This document shows positions 19,198 to 28,649 of a stretch of 64,000 nucleotides of DNA, in pieces; position 1 is the stretch's first letter, and each line of letters opens with the position of its first letter. The DNA is from Trichomonas vaginalis G3. Its lineage: Eukaryota; Parabasalia; Trichomonadida; Trichomonadidae. The notes under the pieces were generated by a model, which was not told where the DNA came from, searched no databases, and saw only the letters and a list, made by a program, of their open reading frames with translations. Location: the NCBI RefSeq assembly GCF_026262505.1, contig NC_067208.1:17183962-17247961 (forward strand). The letters run 5' to 3'. Both the position numbers and the translations under genes were made by a program.

Positions 19198-19992
19198 ATG
19201 AATTTTACAAAACCTCCGTTACCGTTCTTTGGAAATAAGAGTAAATGTAAAGATATTATATTGAGAGAACTTAAGAAACTACCGAATGGTCTAACATTTG
19301 TAGATTTGTTCGGTGGAAGTTTCTATATATCCCATTTATGTCATACAATATTTCCAGACTCAAAGATTATATGCAATGACTTCGACAACTATATGGACCG
19401 TCTCAAACATGATTACCAGACACAAAACAATATATTGAAAGAGTTAAAAGAAAAGATACCTATAGGTAAGATGGAACGTATACCATTAGATAAGAAAAAT
19501 ATTGTGAGAGAGGTTTTGAAAAAAGCAGAATATATAGACTGGGATAGTATATCTGCTAGACTATTATATAGTGGTTCTATAAGAGTTCATGACATTGAAA
19601 CACTTATGTCAAAAGTTTTTATATCTTAACTATACAAATGTTTTCAAAGAGGACATAGAAAAATATATTGAGGGTATAGAGTTTGTGAGATGTCATTGGA
19701 CAGAGTTGTATGAAAAATATAAAGACAAGGAAAATTTTTCTTTATAGTGGACCCGCCGTTCTTAACACATGGATTTTCAATACCAAGTAGACTGGACTTT
19801 GAGAGACTCTTAGAAACTTTAGACGTTTTACATAACCATCTATGCTTTTACTTTACATCCGATAAAAGTGGTTTGGAAACCGTTATGAGATGGTTAGAGG
19901 ACATACATGACTATGAGTTTAGATATGACAAGATAGAATATGAGAGAGGTCCTATAAACCGGAGAAAGTGTCATAACAAGAAATTTTATTAG
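19198..19992 (+). pseudogene. DNA adenine methylase (D12/Dam class), frameshifted
   Basis: Residues 1-45 carry PPLPFFGNKSKCKDIIL and the SAM-binding FVDLFGGSFYISHLC. The catalytic-type motif VDPPFLTHGF (DPPF for DPPY) lies after two frame changes (near 19620 and 19740, both in T-runs), followed by FYFTSDKSGLETVMRW. Expected length is about 260 residues, as in small Dam-type enzymes. It would methylate the N6 position of adenine in element or host DNA. T. vaginalis DNA is known to contain N6-methyladenine. Broken as given. Confidence 0.75.
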
Positions 19993-19999
19993 TAAGTAA

Positions 20000-20131
20000 A
20001 TGTGGTTTGAAATAGGACTACTTGTTTTAGGTTTTTTCCATTGTGTCATTTATTTCTTTGACGTGCAGAAAAGTACAGAGAATATGAAAGATGAACCAAT
20101 GCCTGCAAATGTTCAGTATATGTACTCGTAA
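20000..20131 (+). CDS. Small single-pass membrane protein, 43 aa
   Basis: The frame starts MWFEIGLLVLGFFHCVIYFF, one strong transmembrane segment at the N terminus, followed by a short polar tail ending NVQYMYS. It lies 8 bp after the methylase stop in the same direction. Such tiny membrane proteins are common in virus-like elements; the role is unknown. Confidence 0.45.
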   Translation: MWFEIGLLVLGFFHCVIYFFDVQKSTENMKDEPMPANVQYMYS

Positions 20132-20154
20132 GAGATATTTTTATCTAATATTAA

Positions 20155-20515
20155 ATGGACGCACAGAAATTAGCGAATGCACAGCAACCTGGATAACCAA
20201 ACCCAGAGAATATTCCAAATGAAGTTAGAATACAAACTGCAATGGCAAACTATGGTCAAGTGCCAACAGATGTACAATGCAAACTGCCATGTCAAATGAC
20301 GCTGCGTTAGGTTTGCCACCATGGTATGCAAATATGAGATGGAAAGAGTTTTATACAAACCCTGAAGTGGGATATAAACAACTTTATGCAGATGACGCGA
20401 ACACAGGAGTTGACCCAGAATATGTTTTACCAGAGGAGAAACAGAATGTATGAGCTCCAGTTAAAGAATGCTATGGAACTCAACAGGAAACGCAAAAGAC
20501 TAGGCGGACATTAGA
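20155..20515 (+). pseudogene. Degraded Maverick protein
   Basis: ATG 20155 reads MDAQKLANAQQPG and stops. The other frames contain coherent stretches (NPENIPNEVRIQTAMANYG; LGLPPWYANMRWKEFYTNPE; GVDPEYVLPEEKQNV) requiring at least two shifts. Family unknown; it sits just before the small amphipathic gene. Confidence 0.45.
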
Positions 20516-20532
20516 TTTTTACATATAGTAAA

Positions 20533-20775
20533 ATGGGTTTCTTCAGTAGTATTGGAAACTTCTTCAGAAGAGTTGGAAGAGGTATATGGAATGGAATAAA
20601 AACCGTAGGAAGAGGAATTTGGAACGGAGTCAAAAATATTGGTAAAAGAGTAGGTCAGTTCGTTGGTATTATACCTAAAGACCCTGAACCAGAAGAACAA
20701 GCTCCTGTTATACAACAGCCTGAACCTGCACCACAGTCTAGTTGGCAACCAAATCCAACACCTCAACCGTATTAA
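20533..20775 (+). CDS. Amphipathic basic protein with Pro/Gln tail, 80 aa
   Basis: It begins MGFFSSIGNFFRRVGRGIWN with repeated G-x-W-N-G-x-K elements, giving a basic amphipathic helix of about 45 residues, followed by a PEPEEQAPVIQQPEPAPQSS-type low-complexity tail. The N terminus resembles membrane-lytic minor virion proteins (pVI-like) and matches the class at 23998, 57019 and 57491. Intact and preceded by an AT-rich leader. Confidence 0.6.
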   Translation: MGFFSSIGNFFRRVGRGIWNGIKTVGRGIWNGVKNIGKRVGQFVGIIPKDPEPEEQAPVIQQPEPAPQSSWQPNPTPQPY

Positions 20776-20779
20776 AAAA

Positions 20780-21623
20780 TTATATTTTTACCGTTCGATA
20801 GTAGTTGTATATGAAACTAAGTTCTAAGTAAAACGCATGGTATAATGGAATTATTCTTTTTCTTCCATCTGTAGTAAACCATACTTGAAAGTCTGAAATA
20901 CTTCCACTTGGTGGTTCGTATAACTTTGTAGGTTTTTCGTAAAAGTCATTTGCCAAGCATAAGAAAGAGTTTTGGGCGCCAGAAAATGAAGCATGAACAA
21001 TAATAGCATCTTGGTCGAAAACATTTTCATATGTTCCATTAGGGTTTTCGACTTCATAAAAGTCTGGGTGTACTGGATATGCTGCAGGCTGATTTAACAT
21101 CCTCATAAATCTATACCATGCCAAGTTGTTATATTTTGTAGAAATATAAAACGTTTTCTCCAAGGTCTTCTATTTTATTGATTTTAACAGTTGCATTTTT
21201 CCTGTCATAAATAATATCGAGATGGTACTCTCCCTCGTCAATGTTATACTGGTTGCATATTCGATATAGATATCGTTTATTTTTTCTTGAAAAGCTTGAA
21301 GAGTTGTTTCTAAGTTTACAAGCAATAACTTGTAAAAGTTTTCCCTGTTCAAATTTCTCATACATACGTTTTTCTTTGTTATAGTATCGAACTTCAAAAC
21401 CGACCGTAAATGGGAAACCATGTATGGCTTCTGAAATGAACTTCATTCTACGAAAGCCAATAGCTTTTGTGACGGATGGGTCTCTTAACCATCTTAATGG
21501 GTAGTCAAAACGATAGCCCTGCTTTACAGTCTCTGTCTCAAACTTTTGACCGACATTAGTAAAAAGTTCATCTAATGGTTTAGTTGTAGCAACTCTTGAA
21601 TTTTCTTTTTCTATTGGAAGCAT
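20780..21623 (-). pseudogene. Paralogue of the 25600 structural protein, frameshifted
   Basis: From ATG 21623 (MLPIEKENSRVATTKPLDEL) the protein follows the 286-residue product of 25600-26460 from end to end (YRFDYPLRWLRDPSVTKAIG; ISDFQVWFTT). It needs a pair of compensating shifts near 21265-21330, where the other frame reads NLETTLQAFQEKINDIYIE, and another at about 21145. Both paralogues lie in one element but on opposite strands. Confidence 0.7.
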
Positions 21624-21694
21624 ATTTTATCTAGAATAAAAATGTCGAAAGATATTGCTTCCATGAGAGAAATACAACACACCGACAACTCATT

Positions 21695-23022
21695 ATGCAA
21701 GCTCTAAATAAGAACACAACAAACTTTTCAAACTACTCTAAGATATCTGAGTCATTGAAAGAAGGAAACTTAAAATTGACATTAAACCCAATGACAGATG
21801 AGTTTCTGTTTCAAGACAATAAGAACCATACTGTCTGTATAAATCCAACAAAAGGAACTTTAAACGAGAAACCTATAAATGAACTTCTTTTGAAAGCAGA
21901 TGTTGACAACAAAGCTGACAAAGAATATGTAGACGATGCAATAGCAAAAGAAGAAGAAAGAGCTAACAATGCTTATGCAACAAAAGAACATACTCATCCT
22001 GAACTAGCAGACAAAACATATGTTGACAATAAAATGTCAAGTGAAGTGACAAGAGCTGAAAACGAATATTCTAAAAAGACTCATATACATTCTATATCTG
22101 AAATAACAGACTTAAACGTTAGCCTTGAAAATAAGGTAGATAAGGGACTTATGGCTAGTGTGTTAGTGAAGAAGGCGGATAAGGAATATGTGGATGAAAA
22201 AGATAAAGAAATTATAGAAAGGGTTGACTGGTACCATGAACGGACATCAAAGATTTTAAAAACTAAAGCCGATACAGGATGGGTTTCAGGATGTTTAGAC
22301 CTTAAAGCAGATAAAACTTATGTTAACGATGAGTTAGAGAAAGAAGCAGATAAGACTCATACACATACAAGTTTTACAACTGTTAGAGCAGACGACATAA
22401 TATGAACTTTGACCTTGGTTCAAGTGCACCTTTAGAGAATCCGAGTACAAGCGTAAAAGATACTCTTAACAATTTAGATAAGAGTTGCAGGAACATTGAA
22501 AGTCATGCCAGAAACTTTGAAGCATATGAACTACCCGCAATGTTAGATAAGAAAGCAGACAAAACAGAGCTTCAAACATTAAAGACTGAAATGCTTCAAA
22601 CATTATATCCTATAGGCTCTATTTATACGTCAATGAACTCTACCAGACCAGAAACAGTTCTGGGTTTTGGAACTTGGACTCAAATAGTCGACAGGTTTTT
22701 GTATTGTGCAAACTCTTCAAAGGAAACAGGTGGAAGTAAAACGATTTCAGGTGAAAATTTACCTGCACATAGTCACTACATAGATTTAAGTACATCTCAA
22801 GCAGGTTGGCATAAGCATAGATATTGGGATTGGTCAGCAATGACAAAAGGTAAAGGATATGATGTTAAAGACAACGTTAAGTTTGCTATAGATTGTTACT
22901 GGAGTAACTGAGGAGGAGGAAACCATACACATCGCGTTTCAGGATATACGCAAACAACGGGACAAAGTAAAGACTACATGCCACCTTACATGACAGTTTA
23001 CGCATGGTATAGAAATGCTTAG
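21695..23022 (+). pseudogene. Fibre/collar protein, frameshift plus stop
   Basis: The frame from 21695 has several KADKEYVD/HTH shaft repeats (residues about 65-235). One T is missing near 22400 compared with the Mav-1 copy, shifting into 22402-22911. That part has the collar tip (YPIGSIYTSMNSTRPETVLG, FGTWTQIVDRFLYC, a His-rich loop) and a TGA at about 22909, where the Mav-2 copy reads through to a TQGEGNHTH segment. The remainder continues to YMPPYMTVYAWYRNA at 23022. It is a patchwork: the shaft end matches Mav-1 nearly exactly, the tip matches Mav-2 nearly exactly. Confidence 0.75.
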
Positions 23023-23955
23023 TCGTCATTTTCAACTTCTTTAGCATATTCGTCAGGAGTTGTCTTATATTTGTTAGGAACTGTCTTTGAAAGTATACCA
23101 CCTTGAACTTTGACAAGTTTTGAAACGAGGTCTGACAATAGTCGTTTTATCTTCTGCTTGCAGTCTGTACATTTTGCCATGTTGCCTAAAACTTCATAAT
23201 ATTCTCTTGTATACTTTCTTCTATTTTTACGAACACGAATGTGAGTACTGTCGGGTTCCCATTGTTGTCATAGTCAATAGTATTTTCATATATGGGTCGG
23301 TGTTTAGGTATTTCTATTTTTACTTTGTCACTTTCTTAAGTTTGAAGCCCGGCATTCTTTCTTGTTTGTCTCTTTTGACTAAATTATTAAATATATAGTC
23401 TTTCTCTAAGTCAGGGTTGTTTTTCATTTCTTCGGGGAGTGGTTTCCCAAACCTTTTTTGTTTACGGCTATTGTAAATATTTAAAACTTGTCTCATCTTT
23501 GCCATGGAGAAGTGTCTATATTTGTCGTCATATGACATTTCATTTGCTTCACCACCTTGTGGTTGGTTTAAGTCTCTTAACATTTTTATACAACCGTCAA
23601 TGACACAAGAGCAGAATGGTTTTGGTCGACAATGAAATATTGGTTTACATTTTTTGAACGCAGATAGTTTTTTACATCATCTGATTTGAAAGAACTTTCA
23701 CAGTCAGATGTCAGTTTTGTTGGATGGTATTTGTCAACGAATATTGTCAAAGCAGTTTTTCACATCTAAAATATTTTTGGACCATAATGGTATGGCTTCA
23801 CAGTATCTTGTGTTTTGACCAACAAATATTAGCCAGTATGGTGGTCCATCTGTTCTAACTCTCGGAATGTTTTCCAAGATATCCATAAACCAAGCATTTG
23901 GTGTTGAACTAAAGATTTTTACCATGAGTGCTTTCTTTGTCGCTTTAAGAAACAT
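23019..23955 (-). pseudogene. Mav-3 rve integrase, heavily frameshifted
   Basis: Pieces in order: WFMDILENIPRVRTDG (first catalytic Asp) and PPYWLIFVGQNTRYCEA; then, after a shift near 23750, KLTSDCESSFKSDDVKNYL (second Asp) and DQNHSALVSL. A further shift leads to IKMLRDLNQPQGGE and the 23583-23320 frame (NIYNSRKQKRFGKPLPEEMK). The end lies in two more frames, finishing with KCTDCKQKIKRLL at 23019. It is homologous to the Mav-1 integrase at 3780-4860. At least four breaks. Confidence 0.7.
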
Positions 23956-23997
23956 AGGGGTCCTTGTTTGGATTCGTCATTTTTTATCCTATAAGAA

Positions 23998-24398
23998 ATG
24001 GGTTTATTTGGCGCATTAGCAGGAGTTGCATCCAGATTTTTGCCCGCAGTGGGAACAATAGCCAGAGGTGTATTTGGAGTTGGAAGGAAGATTTTGAGTA
24101 CATTAGGTATACTTAAAGAGAAAGCACAACCTATTATACAAACTGTACAGAAAGGTTGGGATGTAGCACGAGATGCAACAAATCTTATTCCAAATCCTGA
24201 AAAAGAGGAAAAGTTCAAGGATGGATGGACAATGTAGGAAGACAAGCAGGAAACTATTATAACAAAGCAAATGACTACTATAACCAAGCAGGACACTATA
24301 TGGACCAAGGTGAAAGATTCTTTAACAGAGGATATAACCATGCACAACAATGGGTAAACAATAACCAACCTCAACCGCCTCAAACGTGGGGAATGTAA
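23998..24398 (+). pseudogene. Amphipathic virion-type protein, one frameshift
   Basis: The first frame (to 24237) starts MGLFGALAGVASRFLPAVGT, a hydrophobic/amphipathic N terminus, and continues VQKGWDVARDATNLIPNPEK. A one-base shift near 24222 joins it to MDNVGRQAGNYYNKANDYYN..., an Asn/Tyr/Gln-rich tail ending TWGM at 24398. Same class as 20533 and 57491. It is divergent from the integrase remnant. Confidence 0.55.
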
Positions 24399-24417
24399 AG
24401 TTTTTTACTGAGATGAA

Positions 24418-24570
24418 ATGAACAATACAGCATTGAGACAAATGGGTTCAAGATGGATTTGTCGGCTTCCAGCAGTTACACAACGTGTTTGTCAAGTTCT
24501 TCCTATACCTCAGGAAGTTTTAGACCGACTTAAAAAACAACAACAACCAGTTGAAAACAAACCAAACTAA
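24418..24570 (+). CDS. Small hypothetical protein, 50 aa
   Basis: It begins MNNTALRQMGSRWICRLPAV, with two cysteines and a basic Gln-rich tail (KKQQQPVENKPN). It starts after a TTTTTTACTGAGATGAA leader that is repeated before the next gene at 24590, so both may share a promoter type. No domain recognised. Confidence 0.4.
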   Translation: MNNTALRQMGSRWICRLPAVTQRVCQVLPIPQEVLDRLKKQQQPVENKPN

Positions 24571-24589
24571 ATTTTTTTACTGAGATGAA

Positions 24590-25006
24590 ATGACCGAAGA
24601 AGTTGAAACGGTAGATTTGACACCACAAACAAAAAGTTCAGAACCATTGTCAAAACCTGTCAAAGAACTTACAGATGAAGAGAAAAATTCAATAATAGAA
24701 AGTGCCAGGTCTGGAAATACAAACCCTAACTATAAAGTCACTTTTCATAAAAATGGAACGGCTAGTATCTCAAAAAAGAAACAGACTCTCACAAATAAAA
24801 TATTGAAGTCTGAAGGAGCTTTCGAGACAACAGATGGAAAAGTTTACTTCACTGACCAACAGTTCATTATAGAACATCTCATTGACTTAGAGTCGAAATA
24901 TTCTAAACTTTACAACAAACACAAAAAGTTGAAAGGAAACAAAAACAAATGGCATATGATATTTATGAAGATGTTGACAACACAACTGTTCCTGCAGGTG
25001 AGGTAA
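24590..25006 (+). CDS. Hypothetical Maverick protein, 138 aa
   Basis: It has an acidic N terminus (MTEEVETVDLTPQT), then YKVTFHKNGTASISKKKQ and a helical C-terminal part rich in K/N. It overlaps the start of the next gene (ATG 24949), and its last residues may be out of the true frame. The layout (disordered front, short coiled end) is similar to the 57558-57927 gene of Mav-2, which may be its counterpart. Confidence 0.45.
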   Translation: MTEEVETVDLTPQTKSSEPLSKPVKELTDEEKNSIIESARSGNTNPNYKVTFHKNGTASISKKKQTLTNKILKSEGAFETTDGKVYFTDQQFIIEHLIDLESKYSKLYNKHKKLKGNKNKWHMIFMKMLTTQLFLQVR

Positions 25007-25172
25007 AGTCAGAGGAACCGAAAAGTGACGAAAAACCGATAGAAGAAGAAAAACCAAAACTGAAGATAAACCAAAACCAAAGTTTAGTTTGGAAACTAAA
25101 CCAAGTCAACCTTCATTAGCTGGTATGGGTTGGCGTCAAAGACTTATGGCAGCAGGCGGTTATGTAAAGTAA
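24949..25172 (+). pseudogene. Small acidic protein, frameshifted
   Basis: ATG 24949 reads MAYDIYEDVDNTTVPAGEVK, a Glu/Lys/Pro-rich middle, then loses frame near 25058. The following frame gives KPKFSLETKPSQPSLAGMGW and ends RLMAAGGYVK at 25172. No family recognised. Confidence 0.4.
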
Positions 25173-25215
25173 AGAAAAAAATATTTTTTATTTTTATAAA
25201 AATGCCCCATATAGA

Positions 25216-25451
25216 ATGGATAGAAAATCTGCTAGAATAAAAGCAGAGTTGCAAAGATATGGTTGGAGAGTTTCGAAGAAGTTTAAATATAGGAAGGGAA
25301 GACCCATAAAAGTCTATGACAAATTGTTGGTCTTCGCTACGAAATGGATTTGGAAACAGCACGTGCAAATTATCCAAACAGACTAGAGAGGTTAGAAGAA
25401 GAACGTCTTATGGACATGCCTTTCGATGTTAGTGAACATTGCATGAAGTAA
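25216..25451 (+). pseudogene. Small basic/helical protein, frameshifted
   Basis: ATG 25216 gives MDRKSARIKAELQRYGWRVS and KKFKYRKGRPIKVYD. The frame changes near 25330 into MDLETARANYPNRLERLEEE and ends SEHCMK at 25451. The region directly upstream (AAATATTTTTTATTTTTATAA) is the AT box that precedes several Mav-3 genes. Confidence 0.4.
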
Positions 25452-25494
25452 AAATTTATTTTTAAAAAAGTGACATTTTTTTATTTTATTTGAA

Positions 25495-25599
25495 ATGTAC
25501 GCTGAGTTTGTTGGAGAAGACCGTTGGGAAACTTGTTTGTTAGATGAGAAATATGAAATGGCATACCATTTTAAAACAATATATTTTTACATATATTAA
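25495..25599 (+). CDS. Mini-ORF, 34 aa
   Basis: MYAEFVGEDRWETCLLDEKY... ends directly before the ATG at 25600. It may be a small gene or a leader ORF of the structural gene that follows. Confidence 0.3.
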   Translation: MYAEFVGEDRWETCLLDEKYEMAYHFKTIYFYIY

Positions 25600-26460
25600 A
25601 TGCTTCAGGTTGAAAAACAAAGAACAAAAGTAGTAGATACAAAACCGTTAGACTATATCTTTACAAATGCTGGTAGGACTATTTCAGATGAAGAAATTTC
25701 ATCCCGAACATACAGGTTTGACTATCCAATTCGTTGGCTTCAAAGTCCTTCAGATGCAAAGGCAATAGGATTTAGAAGAGTTTTGTTTTCAAATAGAACT
25801 AACGCATTTATGTTCGCAGTATATTTTCATGGGCAGTATAAAGGTTCTGATGGTCTAATAGACAAATTTGACGAAATGAGAATCTTTACAGTTCGTTCAG
25901 ACGAAAGTCTTGAGAAAACTCTAAATGACTTTCAAACTCAAATGAACAAATATTATTGGGAATTTCAAGAAAAATACGACTCTTTACTAAATGGAACATA
26001 CTATCTGAAACTAGAATATGACAAGATGAACTCCACCGTTTCATTTCAAAAGATTGAAATTAACCCTCCAAGAGATACAGAGTTTTTATATTGGAAAGTA
26101 GACAAACGTTCTTGGGCACAATTTCTTCGGTTACTAAACCAGAACGAACCATTACCACCAGATGGTCCATTTAAATTTATACTTCCACCAGCAGATTTGA
26201 CAGTTTATAGAAACGTGTTTGACCCTCAAAATGTTATGTGTCATGCAAGTTTCAGTTCAAGCAACAATAGTTTTCTATGTATTGGTAAGGACTTTTATGA
26301 CTTTGCTTCTAAATTCTACGAACCACCTAGTAACAGTTTCTCTGACTTTCAAGTTTGGTTCACAACAAATGGTGTGCAACATATTATTCCATTGTACTAT
26401 GACTTTTATCTCGAATTGTCTTTCATATATAACTACGGAAAAGTGCTGAAAAAGTATTGA
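25600..26460 (+). CDS. Conserved Maverick structural candidate, 286 aa
   Basis: An intact frame after a TATATTTTTACATATATTAA leader. It has YRFDYPIRWLQSPSDAKAIG, a central helical stretch and SFSDFQVWFTTNGVQHIIPL near the C terminus. It is homologous to the broken 21623-20780 gene and more distantly to 10808-11689. There is no enzymatic motif, and composition suggests a beta-rich particle protein. A penton or spike-base role is possible but unproven. Confidence 0.6.
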   Translation: MLQVEKQRTKVVDTKPLDYIFTNAGRTISDEEISSRTYRFDYPIRWLQSPSDAKAIGFRRVLFSNRTNAFMFAVYFHGQYKGSDGLIDKFDEMRIFTVRSDESLEKTLNDFQTQMNKYYWEFQEKYDSLLNGTYYLKLEYDKMNSTVSFQKIEINPPRDTEFLYWKVDKRSWAQFLRLLNQNEPLPPDGPFKFILPPADLTVYRNVFDPQNVMCHASFSSSNNSFLCIGKDFYDFASKFYEPPSNSFSDFQVWFTTNGVQHIIPLYYDFYLELSFIYNYGKVLKKY

Positions 26461-26574
26461 ATGTGAAGATATTAGAAAATAACACGTTTTCTAACATCGT
26501 AGAAAACTCATGAAAACAATTTATTTTTGACACTTTCACAAAAAACATAAAAAAGTGCAGTTAAACGTTAAGGT

Positions 26575-26940
26575 TTACTGAACTGGTTGGATGTCGCCTT
26601 CTGAGGTTATGAAGAACGGTTGTCCTGAGAAGTGGAACAGTGCTCTGAGAATTTGTATAATTCGTGGAATTGGACTCTCTCTGTTTGGAAGTAGTATCCA
26701 AGGACGCTTGGCAAAGAACTTGAGAAGAGCTTCTTTCTTTGCTTGCTTTATGCCATCGTAGGCTGTCCCGTCTGGTATTTGAATTGGAATTCCAGTCGAA
26801 ATCTCGAGAGTCAAGGCAGCCCTTCCAGAAATAGTGGTGAACTTGACCTTGGGCTTCATGACCTTGCGCAAGTACTGCTTAACAAGCTCGTTAATTTAAA
26901 TTAGGTAAACTGCCTCATCTAATGGCTCGATGTTGTCCAT
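26575..26940 (-). pseudogene. 'Gene a': non-Maverick-like protein with in-frame stop
   Basis: ATG 26940 reads MDNIEPLDEAVYLI, then TAA (26896-26898), then INELVKQYLRKVMKPKVKFT to the stop at 26575 (121 codons). Codon use is clearly richer in G/C than in the Maverick genes and resembles host coding style. It is divergent from 'gene b' (27318) across a 22-bp minisatellite. A truncated copy of the same pair lies at 33335-33727. Function is unknown. Confidence 0.5.
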
Positions 26941-26943
26941 TGC

Positions 26944-27310
26944 ACTGCTTCAGAACAATACTTGTACTTTTTCAGAACAATACTTGCACTGCTTCAGAAC
27001 AATACTTGTACTTTTTCAGAACAAGACTTGCACTGCTTCAGAACAATACTTGTACTTTTTCAGAACAATACTTGTACTTTTTCAGAACAAATTTCCCGTA
27101 AAAGCTCTCAATTTGTGAGAAAAATTTTCTGTTTCAGAACAATACTTGTACTTTTTCAGAACAATACTTGTACTTTTTCAGAACAATACTTGTACTGCTT
27201 CAGAACAATACTTGTACTTTTTCAGAACAATACTTGCACTGCTTCAGAACAATACTTGTACTTTTTCAGAACAAGACTTGCACTGCTTCAGAACAATATT
27301 TGTACTGTTT
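26944..27310. repeat. 22-bp minisatellite between divergent genes a and b
   Basis: About 15 copies of a unit of the type TTCAGAACAATACTTGTACT(TT), with variants ACAAGACTTGCACTGC. One interruption at 27090-27130 contains CTCTCAATTTGTGAG, a short hairpin. The array occupies nearly the whole space between the two start codons, so it replaces or forms their shared promoter region. Confidence 0.85.
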
Positions 27311-27317
27311 CAAGACA

Positions 27318-27659
27318 ATGTCCGACGTACCACCAACCCAGTCCATTCCCAAACCAGAGGAACCTAAAGCACCAGCCCCTGCACCTCAGTTCCAGCAAGT
27401 ACCTCCGATTTACTACCAATTTCCACCTCAAGGTTACTACCCACCACAAGGCTTCCCGAACTACCCTCCTCAGCCTATGCCTTACTTCCCCAACCCTTGG
27501 ATGTTTATGCAAAACCCTGCCCCACAATTCCAATCCCAATCGAAGAGAGCCCAAGAGTTCGAGGAAGGTCTGAACCGCTTACGCAAAGAGTATGCTACAG
27601 CTCCAATTGAGAGAAAGTTGTTCCCGGACCAAAAAATAAAGTTTAGGGTAGAAGGTTAG
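27318..27659 (+). CDS. 'Gene b': Pro/Gln/Tyr-rich protein, probably 3'-truncated
   Basis: MSDVPPTQSIPKPEEPKAPA is followed by a low-complexity Pro-Gln-Tyr-Phe-rich region (residues about 25-75) and a short charged helix. The last 13 codons coincide with a repeat (CAAAAAATAAAGTTTAG...) used elsewhere as intergenic sequence, so the original 3' end was probably lost. G/C-richer codon use than the surrounding Maverick genes. The homologous start MTDVSLPECLPKPEEPTAPA lies at 33650. Confidence 0.5.
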   Translation: MSDVPPTQSIPKPEEPKAPAPAPQFQQVPPIYYQFPPQGYYPPQGFPNYPPQPMPYFPNPWMFMQNPAPQFQSQSKRAQEFEEGLNRLRKEYATAPIERKLFPDQKIKFRVEG

Positions 27660-27824
27660 ATCTAACCTCTTTTCTACCCTCTTGAATTTTCATGAATTTT
27701 CATGAATGTTTTGTCATGACTTCTTCGTAAATGTTTTGTCATGACTTCTTCGTAAATGTTTTGTCATGACTTCTTCGTAAATGTTTTGTCATGACTTCTT
27801 CATCGTAATGAGCGTAAATGTTTT
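27645..27824. repeat. GGTTAGATCTAACC palindrome and 24-bp tandem repeats
   Basis: GGTTAGATCTAACC at 27653-27666 is flanked by GGGTAGAA and TTCTACCC. After it come about four copies of a unit containing CATGACTTCTTCGTAAATGT (27715-27800). Confidence 0.7.
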
Positions 27825-28079
27825 GTGAAGAATATAGCAACCGTCGGAATACAGACGGTTGGTTTTTATACAAAATTCATGCGGGAAATTCTTGAGTTTT
27901 GGTTGAAAGAATACGGTGGAGCCAAAAGTGGCTCGACCTCAAAACAAGCATTTTATGAGCTTACAAAGGGTGTTATGAATGAATTCAAAGGTATTTGCAT
28001 ACATCCTGACCTCGTTCATTTTGTTGCTGAATTCAGCAAAAATAAAGTTTATGTTAGAATGTTAGATCTAACCTCTTGA
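27825..28079 (+). pseudogene. KilA-N gene fragment
   Basis: The frame contains TKFMREILEFWLKEYGGAKS and GSTSKQAFYELTKGVMNEFK, then HPDLVHFVAEFSKNK. This matches residues about 50-110 of the intact KilA-N protein at 48241-48906 in Mav-2, nearly identical in protein. Both ends are replaced by repeat sequence, so it is a fragment. Confidence 0.65.
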
Positions 28080-28139
28080 ATTTGTCATGAATTTTCATGA
28101 ATTTTCCCGAAATAAAAAATAAAGTTAGTTTTATTTTTC

Positions 28140-28345
28140 ATTTTTTTGTATGTAAAGACATGATTTCAGGGATTTTTTTGACGAAGTGTCAATGTTCACT
28201 TCGTCAAAAAATAACAGTTATCTAATGAAAAAGTGTCATTTTATTTTTTTATTTTGTATGTAAGATATGATTTCAGGGATTTTTTTGACGAAGTGTCAAT
28301 GTTCACTTCGTCAAAAAATAACAGTTATCTAATGAAAAAGTGTCA
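28140..28345 (+). repeat. 107-bp promoter/mini-ORF repeat, two copies
   Basis: Each unit has a TTTTGTATGTAA box, ATG and a 21-codon frame (MISGIFLTKCQCSLRQKITV, then Ile and stop), with a perfect 15-bp stem (TTTTTTGACGAAGTG / CACTTCGTCAAAAAA) and 8-nt loop inside the frame. The second copy begins at about 28256. Confidence 0.8.
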
Positions 28346-28649
28346 TGACTTCTTCGTAAATGTTTTGTCAAACATGAACGTAAATGTTTTGTCATGATTT
28401 CATCGTAAATGTTTTGTCAAAACTTCTTCGTAAATGTTTTGTCATGACTTCTTCGTAAATGTTTTGTCATGACTTCTTCATCGTAATGAGCGTAAAGGAC
28501 CCAAAAATAAAGTTTAGGTGAAGTGGTGCGATCTCACCTCTTTTTTCACCTGTTTTTTCACCTCTTGAATTTTCATGAATTTTCCCGAAATAAAAAATAA
28601 AGTTAGTTTTATTTTTTTTATTTTTTTTATTTTGTATAAAAAAATAAAA
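28346..28649. repeat. Tandem repeats, palindrome and cassette promoter
   Basis: Copies of the TTCGTAAATGTTTTGTCATG unit fill 28346-28495. An imperfect palindrome with core GGTGCGATCTCACC lies at about 28523-28536. From 28590, an A/T-rich promoter tract leads to the ATG at 28650. The long frame reading through this tract upstream of 28650 is not considered coding. Confidence 0.6.

Noticed and set aside
22640-22846. Minus-strand frame over the collar domain (and its twin at 49883 plus)
   Set aside because: A shadow of the collar coding sequence conserved only because the collar is conserved.
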